A DNA stretch of 64,000 nucleotides from Methylovulum sp. (GTDB lineage: Bacteria > Pseudomonadota > Gammaproteobacteria > Methylococcales > Methylomonadaceae). Each line of letters starts with the position of its first letter. Positions within the stretch are counted from its first letter, which is position 1. The stretch lies in assembly GCA_028712695.1 (NCBI GenBank), contig JAQTQZ010000019.1, forward strand, positions 1 through 64,000, given 5' to 3'. Below are positions 1 to 9,701 of the stretch, piece after piece. Position numbers and translations under genes: made by a program. The notes under the pieces were generated by a model that was not told the origin of the DNA, searched no databases, and saw nothing but the letters and a program-made list of their open reading frames with translations.

Positions 1-1681
1 AAAGACAGTAATTGCTATCGTACCCTGGACGACGAACTGATCGACATTGAATATTGGACGCAGCATAAAGATGAAATATTAAAGCAGCTCAACATGCCTT
101 TGCTGTCAATGAACATCGAAGACTTATTAAGCCAACTCGAAGCTAACCTGAAAGAGAAATATGAGCGGGTTAACCAAAATATTAAAAACGGTGAAAACAC
201 TAGCCTGAAAATTCATCGCAATAAGCAAGGCGAGCTGGTTAACTGGACTTTGCCTTATACCCGTCTTGATGACGGGATTAACAATCCGTTTTATGAAAAG
301 CTCCGTGTCTCAAGTATCGGCGATATTCTTAAATTTTCGGCAGAGGCCACCGGTTTTCTAAAATCATTTTCACATCTTCAGCCCAAATACGCGAAATCAC
401 ACCCCGATCCTGAAGTCCTTCATGCCTGTGTTATCGCCAATGCCACTGGTGTTGAAACCAAAAAAATGAAGGCGATCAGCGATGTGAAAGAGCAAGATCT
501 GGATCGTGTTAATAAAAGCTATATTCGCTATCAAACCCTCAGCGCCGCCAATGATGTGATCATGAACCATACCGCCAAGCTGCCCATTTTTGGCGAGTAT
601 AACTTAGCTGACTACGGTGTTCACGCCAGTGTTGACGGTCAAAAATTGGCAACGAAATACCATACGATCAAATCCAGGCACGGGAAAAAATATTTTGGCC
701 TTCTGAAAGGCGTGGTCTTATTCGCGCTCATCGGCAATCATCTCCCCTTGCGCCTGAAAGTCATCGGTGCGAACCAGCACGAAAGTCACTTCTTACTGGA
801 TATTGTCGAAAGTAATACATCAGATGTTGAAATTACGGCGGTATCCGGTGATATGCACAGCATCAATCGCGTTAATTTTGCCTTAATGTATCTGTTTGGC
901 TATCGATTTATGCCACGATTTACTCAGCTATGTGATAAATCAGATCATAAACTGGTGAGCTTCGATGAGATCGACAACTACGCAAAACACCTTATTAAGC
1001 CCAGCAACAAGGTTAATAAATCGCTCATTATTAAGGAATGGGATAAGGTTTTGAGAATTCTGGCCTCTCTGGCAATCAAAAAGACCACGCAAAGCCAGAT
1101 TGTTAGTTTGTGTCATCTTGTAAAAAGATCGATCCGACCTTAAAAGCCTTGATTGCTTTTGATGAAGTCATCATGACCGATTATTTGCTGGATTATATCG
1201 ATAGCAAGGAAATCCGCGAAGTGGTGCAAGGCTCATTGAACCGTGGCGAATCCTATCATCAGTTAAGCTCTACCATTGCAAAAGTTAGCGGCGGTAGGAT
1301 GCTCAATGGAAAAACTGTTGTGAACTCGACATTAATGCCGAATCCATCCGGCTCATTGCCAACGCGGTGATTTTTTATAATGCAACCATTCTATCGGCGC
1401 TTTATCAGCACTATCTAATAATTGATCCTGAAAAAGCGAAAGAAATAGTACGGTTTTCACCCGTTGCCTGGCAGCATATTAACTTCATTGGCAAGTATGA
1501 ATTTTATAATCGTGAACATATTGTTAATATTCAAGATGTTATCAAGAAGCTAATTGGCGAATTTGAAATCGATATTTCAGCTGAAAGCCACCAATACCAA
1601 GGGATACAGGGGTATCGTGAAACAAACCGTTCTTTTGGTCAAATAACCCCTGGACAAGATATATTCCTGCCCTGCTTTTGA
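1..1681 (+). pseudogene. Tn3-family transposase, 5'-truncated by the window edge and frameshifted
   Basis: The reading frame is open from base 1. It encodes the DDE catalytic part of a Tn3-type transposase: VHASVDGQKL, RHGKKYFG, GANQHESH and the NFALMYLFGYRFMPRF block. The frame breaks near 1104-1143 and continues at 1110-1370 with DYIDSKEIREVVQGSLNRGE. It breaks again near 1305-1330 and resumes with ELDINAESIRLIANAVIFYNAT and HINFIGKYEF, the usual Tn3 C-terminus. Three frames are therefore needed for one protein, so it is inactive. The last frame runs to 1681, but recognisable homology ends near 1610. No 38-bp terminal inverted repeat or resolvase was recognised. Family assignment is confident; element boundaries are unknown. 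Confidence 0.88.
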
Positions 1682-1690
1682 GAAGCATTA

Positions 1691-1727
1691 TGATATAATC
1701 TGCGGTTTTTGCTCCTTTCATTCGGAG
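1691..1727 (+). promoter_or_regulatory. Candidate lpxC promoter (extended -10) and ribosome binding site
   Basis: TGATATAAT at 1691-1699 is a consensus -10 hexamer with the upstream TG of an extended -10. No good -35 is seen at normal spacing. GGAG at 1724-1727 lies 11 bases before the lpxC ATG. The site sits just beyond the transposase remnant, so lpxC probably has its own promoter here rather than reading through from an upstream cell-division cluster. Confidence 0.5.
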
Positions 1728-1738
1728 TTATTTATTTT

Positions 1739-2662
1739 ATGATCAAACAGCGAACTTTAAAGAATACGATCAGAGCTACCGGTGTAGGGTTGCATACAGG
1801 ACAAAAAGTATATTTGACTTTACGCCCTGCTGAGCCTAACACCGGCATCAGATTTCGCAGGGTAGATTTGGATGAACCTGTCACTATCCAAGCAACGCCT
1901 GGTAATGTAGGTGAAACTGTTCTGTCAACAACACTGGTTGCCGGCGATGTAAAAATATCGACTATTGAACATTTGTTATCGGCTTTTGCCGGCTTAGGTA
2001 TAGACAATGCCATCATAGATGTCAGCGCGGCAGAAGTGCCCATTATGGACGGCAGTGCAGGGCCTTTTGTATTTTTGCTTCAGTCGGCAGGCGTTGAAGA
2101 ACAAGACTACCCCAAGCAATATATCCGTATTAAACGTAGCGTACGCGTAGAAGAAGGTGACAAATGGGCTTCTTTTGAGCCATTTGACGGCTTTAAGGTG
2201 ACCTTTACCATCGACTTTGAGCACCCGGCCTTTGATGAGAACGTAAAAACTGCAACAATGGATTTTTCATCAACAACTTTTGTTAAAGAAGTGAGCCGTG
2301 CCAGAACATTTGGCTTTATGAAAGACATAGAGATGCTGCGGCAAAACAACCTTGCCTTAGGTGGAAGCCTGGACAATGCCATCGTCGTTGATGACAACAA
2401 AATCCTCAATGAAGACGGCCTACGCTGTGCCGATGAGTTTGTTAAACATAAGATTCTCGATGCAATTGGCGACTTATATTTGCTGGGTCATAGCCTGATA
2501 GGCGAATTTACCGGTTATAAATCGGGACATGGTTTGAACAATAAGCTGTTGCGCACATTGCTGGCTGATAAAGATGCGTGGGAAATGATCACCTTTGATG
2601 AAGAAGAAGAGGCGCCGATTTCCTTCATGCGTTCAGCGCAAACGCCAAGACCCTCGGCATAA
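1739..2662 (+). CDS. lpxC: UDP-3-O-acyl-N-acetylglucosamine deacetylase
   Basis: LpxC catalyses the committed, zinc-dependent deacetylation of lipid A synthesis in the cytoplasm. The 307-residue product has the family length. It begins [21 protein letters not shown], and the zinc ligands are visible: His78 in [10 protein letters not shown] and the [10 protein letters not shown] motif near residue 237. The ATG at 1739 is chosen over an upstream in-frame start at 1709 because the family N-terminus starts there. In most gammaproteobacteria lpxC follows ftsZ; here a transposase remnant lies upstream instead. The next gene, dciA, is convergent. Confidence 0.97.
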   Translation: MIKQRTLKNTIRATGVGLHTGQKVYLTLRPAEPNTGIRFRRVDLDEPVTIQATPGNVGETVLSTTLVAGDVKISTIEHLLSAFAGLGIDNAIIDVSAAEVPIMDGSAGPFVFLLQSAGVEEQDYPKQYIRIKRSVRVEEGDKWASFEPFDGFKVTFTIDFEHPAFDENVKTATMDFSSTTFVKEVSRARTFGFMKDIEMLRQNNLALGGSLDNAIVVDDNKILNEDGLRCADEFVKHKILDAIGDLYLLGHSLIGEFTGYKSGHGLNNKLLRTLLADKDAWEMITFDEEEEAPISFMRSAQTPRPSA

Positions 2663-2677
2663 TTTTAGGTTTTATTC

Positions 2678-2746
2678 GAACGTGTTTTAAAACCGGCTGC
2701 TCCGCTCAATTATGCAAGCCCTTTTACACTCCTTTAAAACACGTTC
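2678..2746. repeat. Long inverted repeat between lpxC and dciA
   Basis: Perfect 14-base arms (GAACGTGTTTTAAA at 2678-2691 and its complement at 2733-2746) enclose a 41-base loop. The right arm overlaps the last codons of dciA. It lies between two convergent genes and could stop transcription from both sides, but there is no clear U-tract and the loop is long for an intrinsic terminator. Confidence 0.45.
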
Positions 2747-3201
2747 TTAGCTTCGCTGGAAAGCCGTTCGAGCGTTGCGCTTAATCTTAGCATCGCTTGC
2801 TTCAATTGATTGTCCGAGACAGTCAGACTATACGTTCGGATAATCGCTACCGTGTCAGCAGACGGAATATTCGCTTTTCTTAAGGGGTGCCGGGAAGCCC
2901 CCTCATAACTGTCCATAATCTTAATCTGTAAGGTATCGACTGCTTGCTTAGATAGCAGCTCAACACTTGCTAAAATAATTTTTTTATAAAAACGTAACTG
3001 CGATGCCCAGACTGCAGAATCGGTGTAAACCAATAATTTTTTATCTTTGATAAGACAATGCCGGACGTGCACAGACAATACGTCAGGCAAAACAGACTGG
3101 AGGCACTGCAAAATTTTTTTTTGCTGCTCAAGTTGGCTATAAAAATAAGCAAGTGTCCGATTTTGGCAAGCCAAAGATGATTTAAAAGAACTTTTTAGCA
3201 T
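2734..3201 (-). CDS. dciA: DciA-like DUF721 protein (replicative helicase loader)
   Basis: This 155-residue protein has the DUF721 fold seen in the sequence LPDVLSVHVRHCLIKDKKLLVYTDSAVWASQLRFYKKII. In most bacteria lacking DnaC, DciA assists DnaB helicase loading. A position convergent with lpxC is typical of gammaproteobacteria. I chose the ATG at 3201. An in-frame TTG at 3213 would overlap the stop of the upstream cyclase gene, so the two are probably co-transcribed. Beyond the DUF721 core, the C-terminal 40 residues are a predicted helix (TYSLTVSDNQLKQAMLRL). Function is from the family only. Confidence 0.78.
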   Translation of the reverse strand: MLKSSFKSSLACQNRTLAYFYSQLEQQKKILQCLQSVLPDVLSVHVRHCLIKDKKLLVYTDSAVWASQLRFYKKIILASVELLSKQAVDTLQIKIMDSYEGASRHPLRKANIPSADTVAIIRTYSLTVSDNQLKQAMLRLSATLERLSSEAKNVF

Positions 3202-3209
3202 ACTGAAGC

Positions 3210-4280
3210 TCAAGCACTCAACTCTTCCCTATACAACGTCACCAAGTTATGGCCTTGGCGCTTACTAAAATACATTGCTTGATCAGACTTATCCAACAAC
3301 ACCTCTATCGTATGCCCATGTTTTGGATAGCAAGCCGCGCCAATACTCGCACTTAGAGGGATATTGACACCCTGATAGCGTATTTGCGCCTGTTTAAATT
3401 CATCAACTATACGGTCAGCAACAATAAGGGCGTTTTCTTGATCGCAATCAGCCAATAAAACTACAAATTCATCACCCCCGTAACGTGCGGCAAAATCTGC
3501 ATCCCTAAGCACGGACATTAAGCACTGTGCTAAATTAGTCAGCAGCAAGTTTCCCGCCTCATGACCCAACCGGTCATTAATTTCTTTCAAATTATCGGCA
3601 TCAATCATGAGCACTGCGACTTGCCAGTCATGCCGCTCTGCTTGCTTAAGCAGTTTTTCAGACAATTGTTTGATGCTTCGCCGATTAAATAATTTTGTCA
3701 AATCATCGGTTTCTGAAATGGCTTTTAATTTATTAAAGCCCACTTGGATATCGGCTGCCAGCATAGTTGAAATATACGCAACTAAAAGCATAGGAAAAAA
3801 CAGCATTAATAAATCGCTGCTTGCCTGTAAAGAAGAAAACGCGCCTTCCCCATGCAAGTCATAATTCAAGTAAGTAAAAATCATACAGATCAAACAAACT
3901 TCCAATAATGTCACTAACTTGCCTAAAGTAAGTGCACTGGCAATCACCGGCAGTAAAAAAAGGTTAAATAAAGGACTTTGTAATTTTCCCGTATACCAGA
4001 TCATCCAACTGACAAAAAAAATCATTATCCATGTCTGGAAAGCAATCTTCCATTCCTTAGCATCATGAAAAAAATTCAAATACTGAAAAACAATAACAAG
4101 CAGGGCAAATAAACAGGAAGCTAGTATTAACGTTGGTTTTATCTCGTCACTTACCCCTCCGACAACAAGGTAAAACAATACCAAGACTAATAATAACCAT
4201 TCTATTTCAGCTAACGTACGGCTAAACCCGCTCAACACCTCTGGCTCGTCATTTAACTTATAGTAAGATTTTTTCTTCAT
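3210..4280 (-). CDS. Membrane-anchored GGDEF diguanylate cyclase
   Basis: The product (356 residues from ATG 4280) has about six hydrophobic helices over residues 20-180 and a C-terminal GGDEF domain. The active site reads ARYGGDEFVVLL. An RDAD inhibitory I-site lies five residues before GGDEF, as expected for a c-di-GMP-synthesising enzyme with product inhibition. DDLTKLFNRR and IDADNLKEINDRLGH are intact domain blocks. A GTG 36 bases upstream is possible, but AAGG about nine bases before ATG 4280 favours the shorter form. It lies directly upstream of dciA. The input signal is unknown. Confidence 0.9.
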   Translation of the reverse strand: MKKKSYYKLNDEPEVLSGFSRTLAEIEWLLLVLVLFYLVVGGVSDEIKPTLILASCLFALLVIVFQYLNFFHDAKEWKIAFQTWIMIFFVSWMIWYTGKLQSPLFNLFLLPVIASALTLGKLVTLLEVCLICMIFTYLNYDLHGEGAFSSLQASSDLLMLFFPMLLVAYISTMLAADIQVGFNKLKAISETDDLTKLFNRRSIKQLSEKLLKQAERHDWQVAVLMIDADNLKEINDRLGHEAGNLLLTNLAQCLMSVLRDADFAARYGGDEFVVLLADCDQENALIVADRIVDEFKQAQIRYQGVNIPLSASIGAACYPKHGHTIEVLLDKSDQAMYFSKRQGHNLVTLYREELSA

Positions 4281-4420
4281 GATCGATGCCCTTATCCAGA
4301 AATTTTCCGCTATCACTTTTTCAAAAAGCTTGGCTTGCTGTATTTTTCAAATTAGCCGGACAACGCTACCTCTATAGAGGATAGGCTGCCAAATAACTGA
4401 TAAAATACCGCCGATTATTG

Positions 4421-5170
4421 TTATACCGTCCGGCCTGAGTCCGTGTCGCATTGATAATTATCATATTGCTGACCAGTGAAAAACCTTTTAAATACCGGCA
4501 TAAAGCTGATTGTGATAGGGATAGAATAAAAACAATAAATTGCCGCCGCTTCGCCTGTGGTGACGCCAAAAAACCATTGCGGAACAAATAACGTCAAAAT
4601 TGCCATAGCAAAATGATAGGTGGCCATTCTTTTGTTGTTTTTCCATAAGAAACCGCTGATAGCAAGCGCAAATAATGAGCCGTGTGTGACGAGCGTTCCG
4701 TATGCACTGGATATTGAGTAAGCGATATGGTATTTACCCATAAACAGGCAGGAAACCATTTCACCAATAAAGTTGGGGGTCAAGCCAAGTTTTGTGTCAA
4801 AAAGTTGTAATTGGTTGGGTAGAAAATTAAATATCAGGAACGACGAGCTTAGCCCCAACCCGATTAGTGTGGCCCGTTTTAATGCAGTCCGGTCTGGTGA
4901 ATAGGTGGCTAATGCCGGCATGATGGCCAACGCTTGCAAGCTGATATGGTATGTGGATAACTGGCTTAAGAACAAGTTTGTCCCATACCCGCATTGACCG
5001 GCCACTGGGTAGCCAAAATACTGGATCAATTCCATCATCGAAAAATGCAGGATCGCATAAGCCCTGGCGATCCGCACCCATTTTGGCTCTTCTTTATCAA
5101 GAAACGTTATGCCCGATGCGACAATCCCGATTACACCAAGCCCTAGTGACATATTTGCACTGAAACACAT
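4421..5170 (-). CDS. DUF5765-like multi-pass membrane protein
   Basis: This 249-residue protein begins MCFSANMSLGLGVIG and has about seven hydrophobic segments. The invariant-looking MCFSA start and the ELIQYFGY helix resemble the uncharacterised DUF5765 membrane family. No catalytic motif is recognised. The C-terminal tail (YDNYQCDTDSGRTV) is polar. It is monocistronic on the minus strand, with 140 bases to the cyclase gene downstream and a gap of about 160 bases upstream. Function unknown. Confidence 0.65.
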   Translation of the reverse strand: MCFSANMSLGLGVIGIVASGITFLDKEEPKWVRIARAYAILHFSMMELIQYFGYPVAGQCGYGTNLFLSQLSTYHISLQALAIMPALATYSPDRTALKRATLIGLGLSSSFLIFNFLPNQLQLFDTKLGLTPNFIGEMVSCLFMGKYHIAYSISSAYGTLVTHGSLFALAISGFLWKNNKRMATYHFAMAILTLFVPQWFFGVTTGEAAAIYCFYSIPITISFMPVFKRFFTGQQYDNYQCDTDSGRTV

Positions 5171-5328
5171 AGTTAAACCCTATAGCTATTTAAGAATAAT
5201 AAAATTTGCATGCCCAAAATACAGCCTGCTTTGTGATACTTGACGTGCATACGGTAAAACACTATAAAAGCAATCCCTCTATTTCACAATAAGAGAAGGG
5301 TTGTTATGGTTAATGATAAGCTGTTATA

Positions 5329-6030
5329 TCAACCGTTACCGGGCATTAAGTTAAGCAGCCATGACACAAAATTTTGGCGGTTGCGTGAACAGATAATGAC
5401 TTTACCCGACCCGGAAAACTTAAGTACCATGCCTTCACCACTAGTCACGCTGTTAACAAGCTGACCTAACAAACCACCACTGCGGGTAGCCACAGACACT
5501 TCATAATGTAAGCGGCTATCCCAAGCAACCACATGGGCATTATCAATAATAATGTCTTTCCCCGGCGTGACGTCTAAAGCAAAACTGGAACCAAAGCCAG
5601 ATACCGCAAGCTTACCCTGCCCATTCGCTTCGCAAATAAAAAAACCACCGGTTTGACCAAACAGTGCTGACCCAGCCCCTTGTGTGCGCACATTCAAGAC
5701 AACACCGCTTTCGGCAGCGACAAACGCACCGTCTGTTAACAAGTAGGCGGTATGACCGACCTCTAGGATTTCTATTGCACCCGGCAATGTGGGTGACAAC
5801 AAGCAATCACCATCCCCCTGTGTTGCTTCAATATGCTGCTGGAAAAATGATTCACCATTAGCAAAACGGCGCATTAAGGCACTACCCAAGCCCCCCGTCA
5901 TTTTACCTTTGAGTTCCAAGGTGTTTTCCATCATGACCATGGCATTGGATTCGCAATAAATCTTTTCGCCACGTTTAAGGCTAATATGTAAAAAAGGATC
6001 AACATCGCCTGTTACTGTAAATTGTGCCAT
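5329..6030 (-). CDS. TIGR00266/AIM24 family protein
   Basis: The 233-residue product matches the AIM24/TIGR00266 beta-rich family: FTVTGDVDPFLHISLKRGEKI, then MKTGGLG-like KMTGGLGSALMRRFANGESFF, then LSPTLPGAIEILEV and a glycine-rich second half ending SGSGKVIICSRN. The bacterial proteins have no established biochemical role; the eukaryotic relative is a mitochondrial inner-membrane organiser. There is no signal peptide or membrane helix, so it is probably cytoplasmic. The ATG at 6030 is 80 bases downstream of comEC, so co-transcription is possible. Confidence 0.85.
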   Translation of the reverse strand: MAQFTVTGDVDPFLHISLKRGEKIYCESNAMVMMENTLELKGKMTGGLGSALMRRFANGESFFQQHIEATQGDGDCLLSPTLPGAIEILEVGHTAYLLTDGAFVAAESGVVLNVRTQGAGSALFGQTGGFFICEANGQGKLAVSGFGSSFALDVTPGKDIIIDNAHVVAWDSRLHYEVSVATRSGGLLGQLVNSVTSGEGMVLKFSGSGKVIICSRNRQNFVSWLLNLMPGNG

Positions 6031-6110
6031 TAGTTTTCTCCTCTAGTTATCGTCGGTTACTGTTTACCTTGCCAGAAGGTATTTTAAATTGCGTAGCCTA
6101 AAACATCTTC

Positions 6111-8372
6111 TTAGTATCTATGCCAATACCGTCTGGCTATTTCGCGCCATATCTGGACTGTGAGCCCCCCTTCAGAATTAATGGTAATGGCACCACTATC
6201 CGCCGTATTTAACCATTTTGCCCGCATCGTTTGATACCGTAACAGCACTTTTTTATGCGGATGTCCAAATTGGCTACGGTAGCCCGCTGGGATTAGCACC
6301 AGCCTAGGTTGTACCGCCCGCAAAAACGCCGTCGTAGAGGAGGTTTTGCTACCATGATGGGGCGCTATTAAAACCTTCGCTTTCAGTTGATCACCGTAGG
6401 TTTCAACTAATGCCCGTTCTGCACGCGCTTCTATATCACCGGTCAATAACACCGAACCATTTTTGGCCGTAATTTTTAACACACACGAATTATCATTGTC
6501 TGATTCTGCAAGCGCCAGCGGTGGTGATAGCACCGCAAAACTAACTTCATCCCAACGCCATGACTGCCCAGCCCTACACATGACCGGCGCGTATTGGCTT
6601 AACTGTTGCGGCACGCTGGTCAACACTGTATCAGCGGGCATTTGTTGCAATAATGAGGCGGTGCCACCGATATGATCGTTATCACCGTGACTAATCATTA
6701 AGTTGTCAATTTTAGCAACACCTCTAGCCCTAAGAAAAGGCAAGACCACGCCGCGTCCCATATCGCTGTCAGCAGAAAACTTCGCACCGGTATCATAAAC
6801 AAGCGTATGCTGGCTCGTTTGCACAACAACCGCCAAACCTTGACCCACATCCAGTAACGTCAAAATGAAATTGCCAGGCTCGGGATTATTTGGTCTAGTG
6901 AAAATAATCGGCATCAGCATCACTAACCCCAACCATTGGCCAGGCAACCCTTTTGGCGCAAGTAACAGTAACATCCCTGGCAATACAAAAAATAACGCCC
7001 AATAAGGTGGCTGGCTATGGGTAATAGTGGCAAATGGCAACTCCGCCAGCCAATCTAATACGCCGTACAAACCTTGCAACACCTTATCCAATAGCCAAAA
7101 TAGCGGCATCGCCAATGACGGCGAGACTAACATCAATAACACCGAAACCAATGCACCCGGCACAACCAGCAAACTAATAATAGGCACGGCAATAAAATTA
7201 GCCAGTGGCGAGCATAGTGAGACTTGCTGAAAAAAAAACAGCAGCAATGGCGACAAACCCAGCGAGGTTGCCCAGTTTATTTTAAGGGCATCGAAAAAAT
7301 AATTGGCTTTGCCCAACCGTCCGGCAACAACATAAACAATAATGCCTACCGCTAGGAATGACAGCCAAAAACCGGGGGCTAAAACCGCCAACGGGTCATA
7401 GATAAGCACCGCAAAAAGAGCGGCTGCGAGGGTATTAAAAGGCCGCGCATGACGTTGCAGGATAATGGCTAGCATACCAATAGCCAGCATGATGACAGCC
7501 CGTTGGGCCGGCACGGAAAACCCCGCTAAACTGGCATAAAAAACGCCTGCTATCAAGGCGCTGCCTGCTGCGACTTTTTGCGGCGACCACTTTAAGTAAC
7601 CTAGCCACGCCCATAACTTAAGCACCAGCAAATAAACCAGCCCGGCGACAAGACCGATGTGGGTTCCAGAAATGACAACCAAATGGATTGTGCCAGTTTT
7701 ACGGAACACATCCCATTGCTGTTGCGTAATGCCACTACCATCACCAATAGTCAGTGCTTTAATTAGGCCTAGCTGTTGGTTGGTGGCTAAAGTAGTTGAT
7801 AAGCTATCGCTAATTTTTTGTCGCCAGATTCCAGGGCTTGCCCAAGGCGAATCTTGGCCTACCAATTCAGGTTTAGGGTAAATGCGTACATAACCCGTCG
7901 CACCAACCCCTTCAGTAAATAACCAGCGCTCATAATCAAAGCCACCGGGATTTAAATTACCGTGGGGCGGCTTCAGTTTGACAGTAAATGACCAATGCTG
8001 GCCAGCTTTAACCACCTTGTCTGTGTTATACCAACTTAACTTTAATTTATCGGGCAATTGCGCCATTGATTCTGTCACGACAAAATCAAAACGTACGCGC
8101 CGCTCATCCAAATTTGGCAAGCCTACAACAACGCCTTTGACATGGACATCAACACCCGCCAATGATTCTGGCAACCGGTTATCCAATTTAAAACCGGCAA
8201 ATACGCAAACCCACAGTATGCCCAATACAAAAAACAACAGATACCAGTAACGCGACCATGCCAAAATACCCGCACCAATACCGCAAACCATTAGCCACAT
8301 CATAGAAGGCAATGCCGAAAACTGCTGAACCAGCACAATACCTGCTAAAAACGCCAATGCAGAAGCAATCAT
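6111..8372 (-). CDS. comEC: DNA internalization-related competence protein ComEC/Rec2
   Basis: ComEC forms the inner-membrane channel for single-stranded DNA uptake in natural transformation. The 753-residue protein has an N-terminal membrane/OB region (DUF4131, about 1-170), the Competence membrane domain (about 200-470, GLVKALTIGDGSGI-like GLIKALTIGD and VVISGTHIGLVAGL), and a C-terminal metallo-beta-lactamase domain (about 505-740). The last carries LDVGQG, SHGDNDHIGG, LTGDIE and APHHGSKTSS, so its metal ligands appear intact. It is divergent from the DUF2062 gene, with 78 bases between the starts. Other competence genes are not in the window. Confidence 0.94.
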   Translation of the reverse strand: MIASALAFLAGIVLVQQFSALPSMMWLMVCGIGAGILAWSRYWYLLFFVLGILWVCVFAGFKLDNRLPESLAGVDVHVKGVVVGLPNLDERRVRFDFVVTESMAQLPDKLKLSWYNTDKVVKAGQHWSFTVKLKPPHGNLNPGGFDYERWLFTEGVGATGYVRIYPKPELVGQDSPWASPGIWRQKISDSLSTTLATNQQLGLIKALTIGDGSGITQQQWDVFRKTGTIHLVVISGTHIGLVAGLVYLLVLKLWAWLGYLKWSPQKVAAGSALIAGVFYASLAGFSVPAQRAVIMLAIGMLAIILQRHARPFNTLAAALFAVLIYDPLAVLAPGFWLSFLAVGIIVYVVAGRLGKANYFFDALKINWATSLGLSPLLLFFFQQVSLCSPLANFIAVPIISLLVVPGALVSVLLMLVSPSLAMPLFWLLDKVLQGLYGVLDWLAELPFATITHSQPPYWALFFVLPGMLLLLAPKGLPGQWLGLVMLMPIIFTRPNNPEPGNFILTLLDVGQGLAVVVQTSQHTLVYDTGAKFSADSDMGRGVVLPFLRARGVAKIDNLMISHGDNDHIGGTASLLQQMPADTVLTSVPQQLSQYAPVMCRAGQSWRWDEVSFAVLSPPLALAESDNDNSCVLKITAKNGSVLLTGDIEARAERALVETYGDQLKAKVLIAPHHGSKTSSTTAFLRAVQPRLVLIPAGYRSQFGHPHKKVLLRYQTMRAKWLNTADSGAITINSEGGLTVQIWREIARRYWHRY

Positions 8373-8450
8373 TTAATGGTTTGCTGTATTTGATGGCTTA
8401 AAAACCTGCTAGACTGCCCAGATACAATTGTAACTTTATATGTGCCCACG

Positions 8451-8975
8451 ATGCCTAAGTCTGTTCTGAAAAAATTTATGCCCGATCCTGATGTCATCAA
8501 AAATCACAAGAACCTCCAGTTTCTTGGCGATAAATTGCATGACCCTAATTTTTGGCATTTAAACCGGCGTTCTATTGCCATGGCTTTTGCAATAGGTTTT
8601 TTTGCCGCTTGGATCCCACTTCCTGGGCAAATGGCGATCGCCGCTGTATTGGCTTTCTATTGCAGGGCTAATTTACCCGTTTCTATTGCGCTAGTCTGGC
8701 TCACTAACCCAGTGACTATGCCGCCACTGTTTTATTTTGCCTATCGGGTTGGTTTATTGCTTATGGATCGACCCGCCCCCGGCAATAATTTTGAATTTTC
8801 ACTGGACGGCATGACATCAGGGCTTGGCCATACGTGGGAACCCTTTTTGTTGGGCTGTTTTGTTATGGGGGTAGCCTGTTCTATAAGCGGCTATGTCGGC
8901 GTCAATTACTTTTGGCGCCATCATGTTGCTAAAAAGTGGATGGCAAGAAAATTAAAACGCGCTAAAGGCATATAA
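8451..8975 (+). CDS. DUF2062 membrane protein
   Basis: This small protein (174 residues from ATG 8451) has the DUF2062 signature: AFAIGFFAAWIPLPGQMAIAAVLA, then RANLPVSIALVWLTNPVTMPPLFYFAYRVG, then a third hydrophobic segment. Members are inner-membrane proteins of unknown function. A GTG nine bases upstream (8442) would add three residues. The basic C-terminus (KKWMARKLKRAKGI) should face the cytoplasm. It is divergent from comEC and convergent with lolD. Confidence 0.85.
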   Translation: MPKSVLKKFMPDPDVIKNHKNLQFLGDKLHDPNFWHLNRRSIAMAFAIGFFAAWIPLPGQMAIAAVLAFYCRANLPVSIALVWLTNPVTMPPLFYFAYRVGLLLMDRPAPGNNFEFSLDGMTSGLGHTWEPFLLGCFVMGVACSISGYVGVNYFWRHHVAKKWMARKLKRAKGI

Positions 8976-8980
8976 AAACA

Positions 8981-9012
8981 ACTCTGGAAAGTAGCACATC
9001 CATTTCCAGAGT
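8981..9012 (-). terminator. Terminator hairpin between DUF2062 gene and lolD
   Basis: A perfect 10-bp stem (ACTCTGGAAA at 8981-8990, complement at 9003-9012) has a 12-base loop. On the minus strand the stem is followed by TGTTTTTATA, giving a usable U-tract 12 bases past the lolD stop. On the plus strand there is no U-run, so it mainly serves lolD. Confidence 0.7.
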
Positions 9013-9023
9013 CATCACACGTA

Positions 9024-9701
9024 TTATAAGATAACCCCATCTTCCATGTGTAACACCTTGCCCATTTTTACCGCCAGCTCATGATCATGGGTGACCACCA
9101 AAAAGCTGACATTGAGTTCCTGATTTAACTCCAGCATCAGTTGATACACCTGATCGGCCGTTTTACTATCCAAATTGCCGGTTGGCTCATCCGCCAAAAC
9201 CAATGCGGGTCTGTTAATAAGCGCTCTTGCTACAGCAGCGCGTTGCCTTTCCCCCCCAGACAACTCACCTGGTTTGTGTTCAATGCGGTGACTTAAACCT
9301 ACCCTAGCTAACAATTCGCTGGCGCGGCTTTTCGCCTCATTGACCATCCGCCCAGCAATCAACAGCGGCATTGCCACATTCTCTAAGACGGTAAACTCAT
9401 CTAATAAATGATGCGATTGATAAATAAATCCTAATGATTTATTTCTTAATTTAGCCAGTTTGTTGGCACCCACTTTATTTAAATTAACACCATCCAGCAC
9501 CACTTCGCCGCCATTGGGCTTATCTAAACCGCCTAAAAGATGCAATAACGTACTTTTACCTGAACCCGAAGCCCCCATTATGGCAATTCGTTCACCGGCA
9601 GTAATGGTTAAATTGACCCCTTTTAAAACCTCAACATCAAGCGATCCTTGGGTGTAACGCTTAGTCAGTTGCCGGCATTGTAAAATACTTGAATTACTCA
9701 T
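9024..9701 (-). CDS. lolD: Lipoprotein-releasing ABC transporter ATPase
   Basis: LolD powers extraction of outer-membrane lipoproteins from the inner membrane and their transfer to LolA. The 225-residue protein has Walker A GASGSGKST, the signature LSGGERQRAAVARAL, Walker B ALVLADEPTGNLDS and the switch His in VVTHDHELA. I start it at ATG 9701 (MSNSSILQCRQLTKRY); a longer in-frame extension to 9803 would lie inside the permease gene and lacks family similarity. The start overlaps the permease stop by eight bases, indicating translational coupling. Confidence 0.95.
   Translation of the reverse strand: MSNSSILQCRQLTKRYTQGSLDVEVLKGVNLTITAGERIAIMGASGSGKSTLLHLLGGLDKPNGGEVVLDGVNLNKVGANKLAKLRNKSLGFIYQSHHLLDEFTVLENVAMPLLIAGRMVNEAKSRASELLARVGLSHRIEHKPGELSGGERQRAAVARALINRPALVLADEPTGNLDSKTADQVYQLMLELNQELNVSFLVVTHDHELAVKMGKVLHMEDGVIL

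Noticed and set aside
1590-1690. Tn3 right inverted repeat
   Set aside because: No convincing 38-bp terminal sequence beginning with GGGG and carrying the conserved inner part was found.
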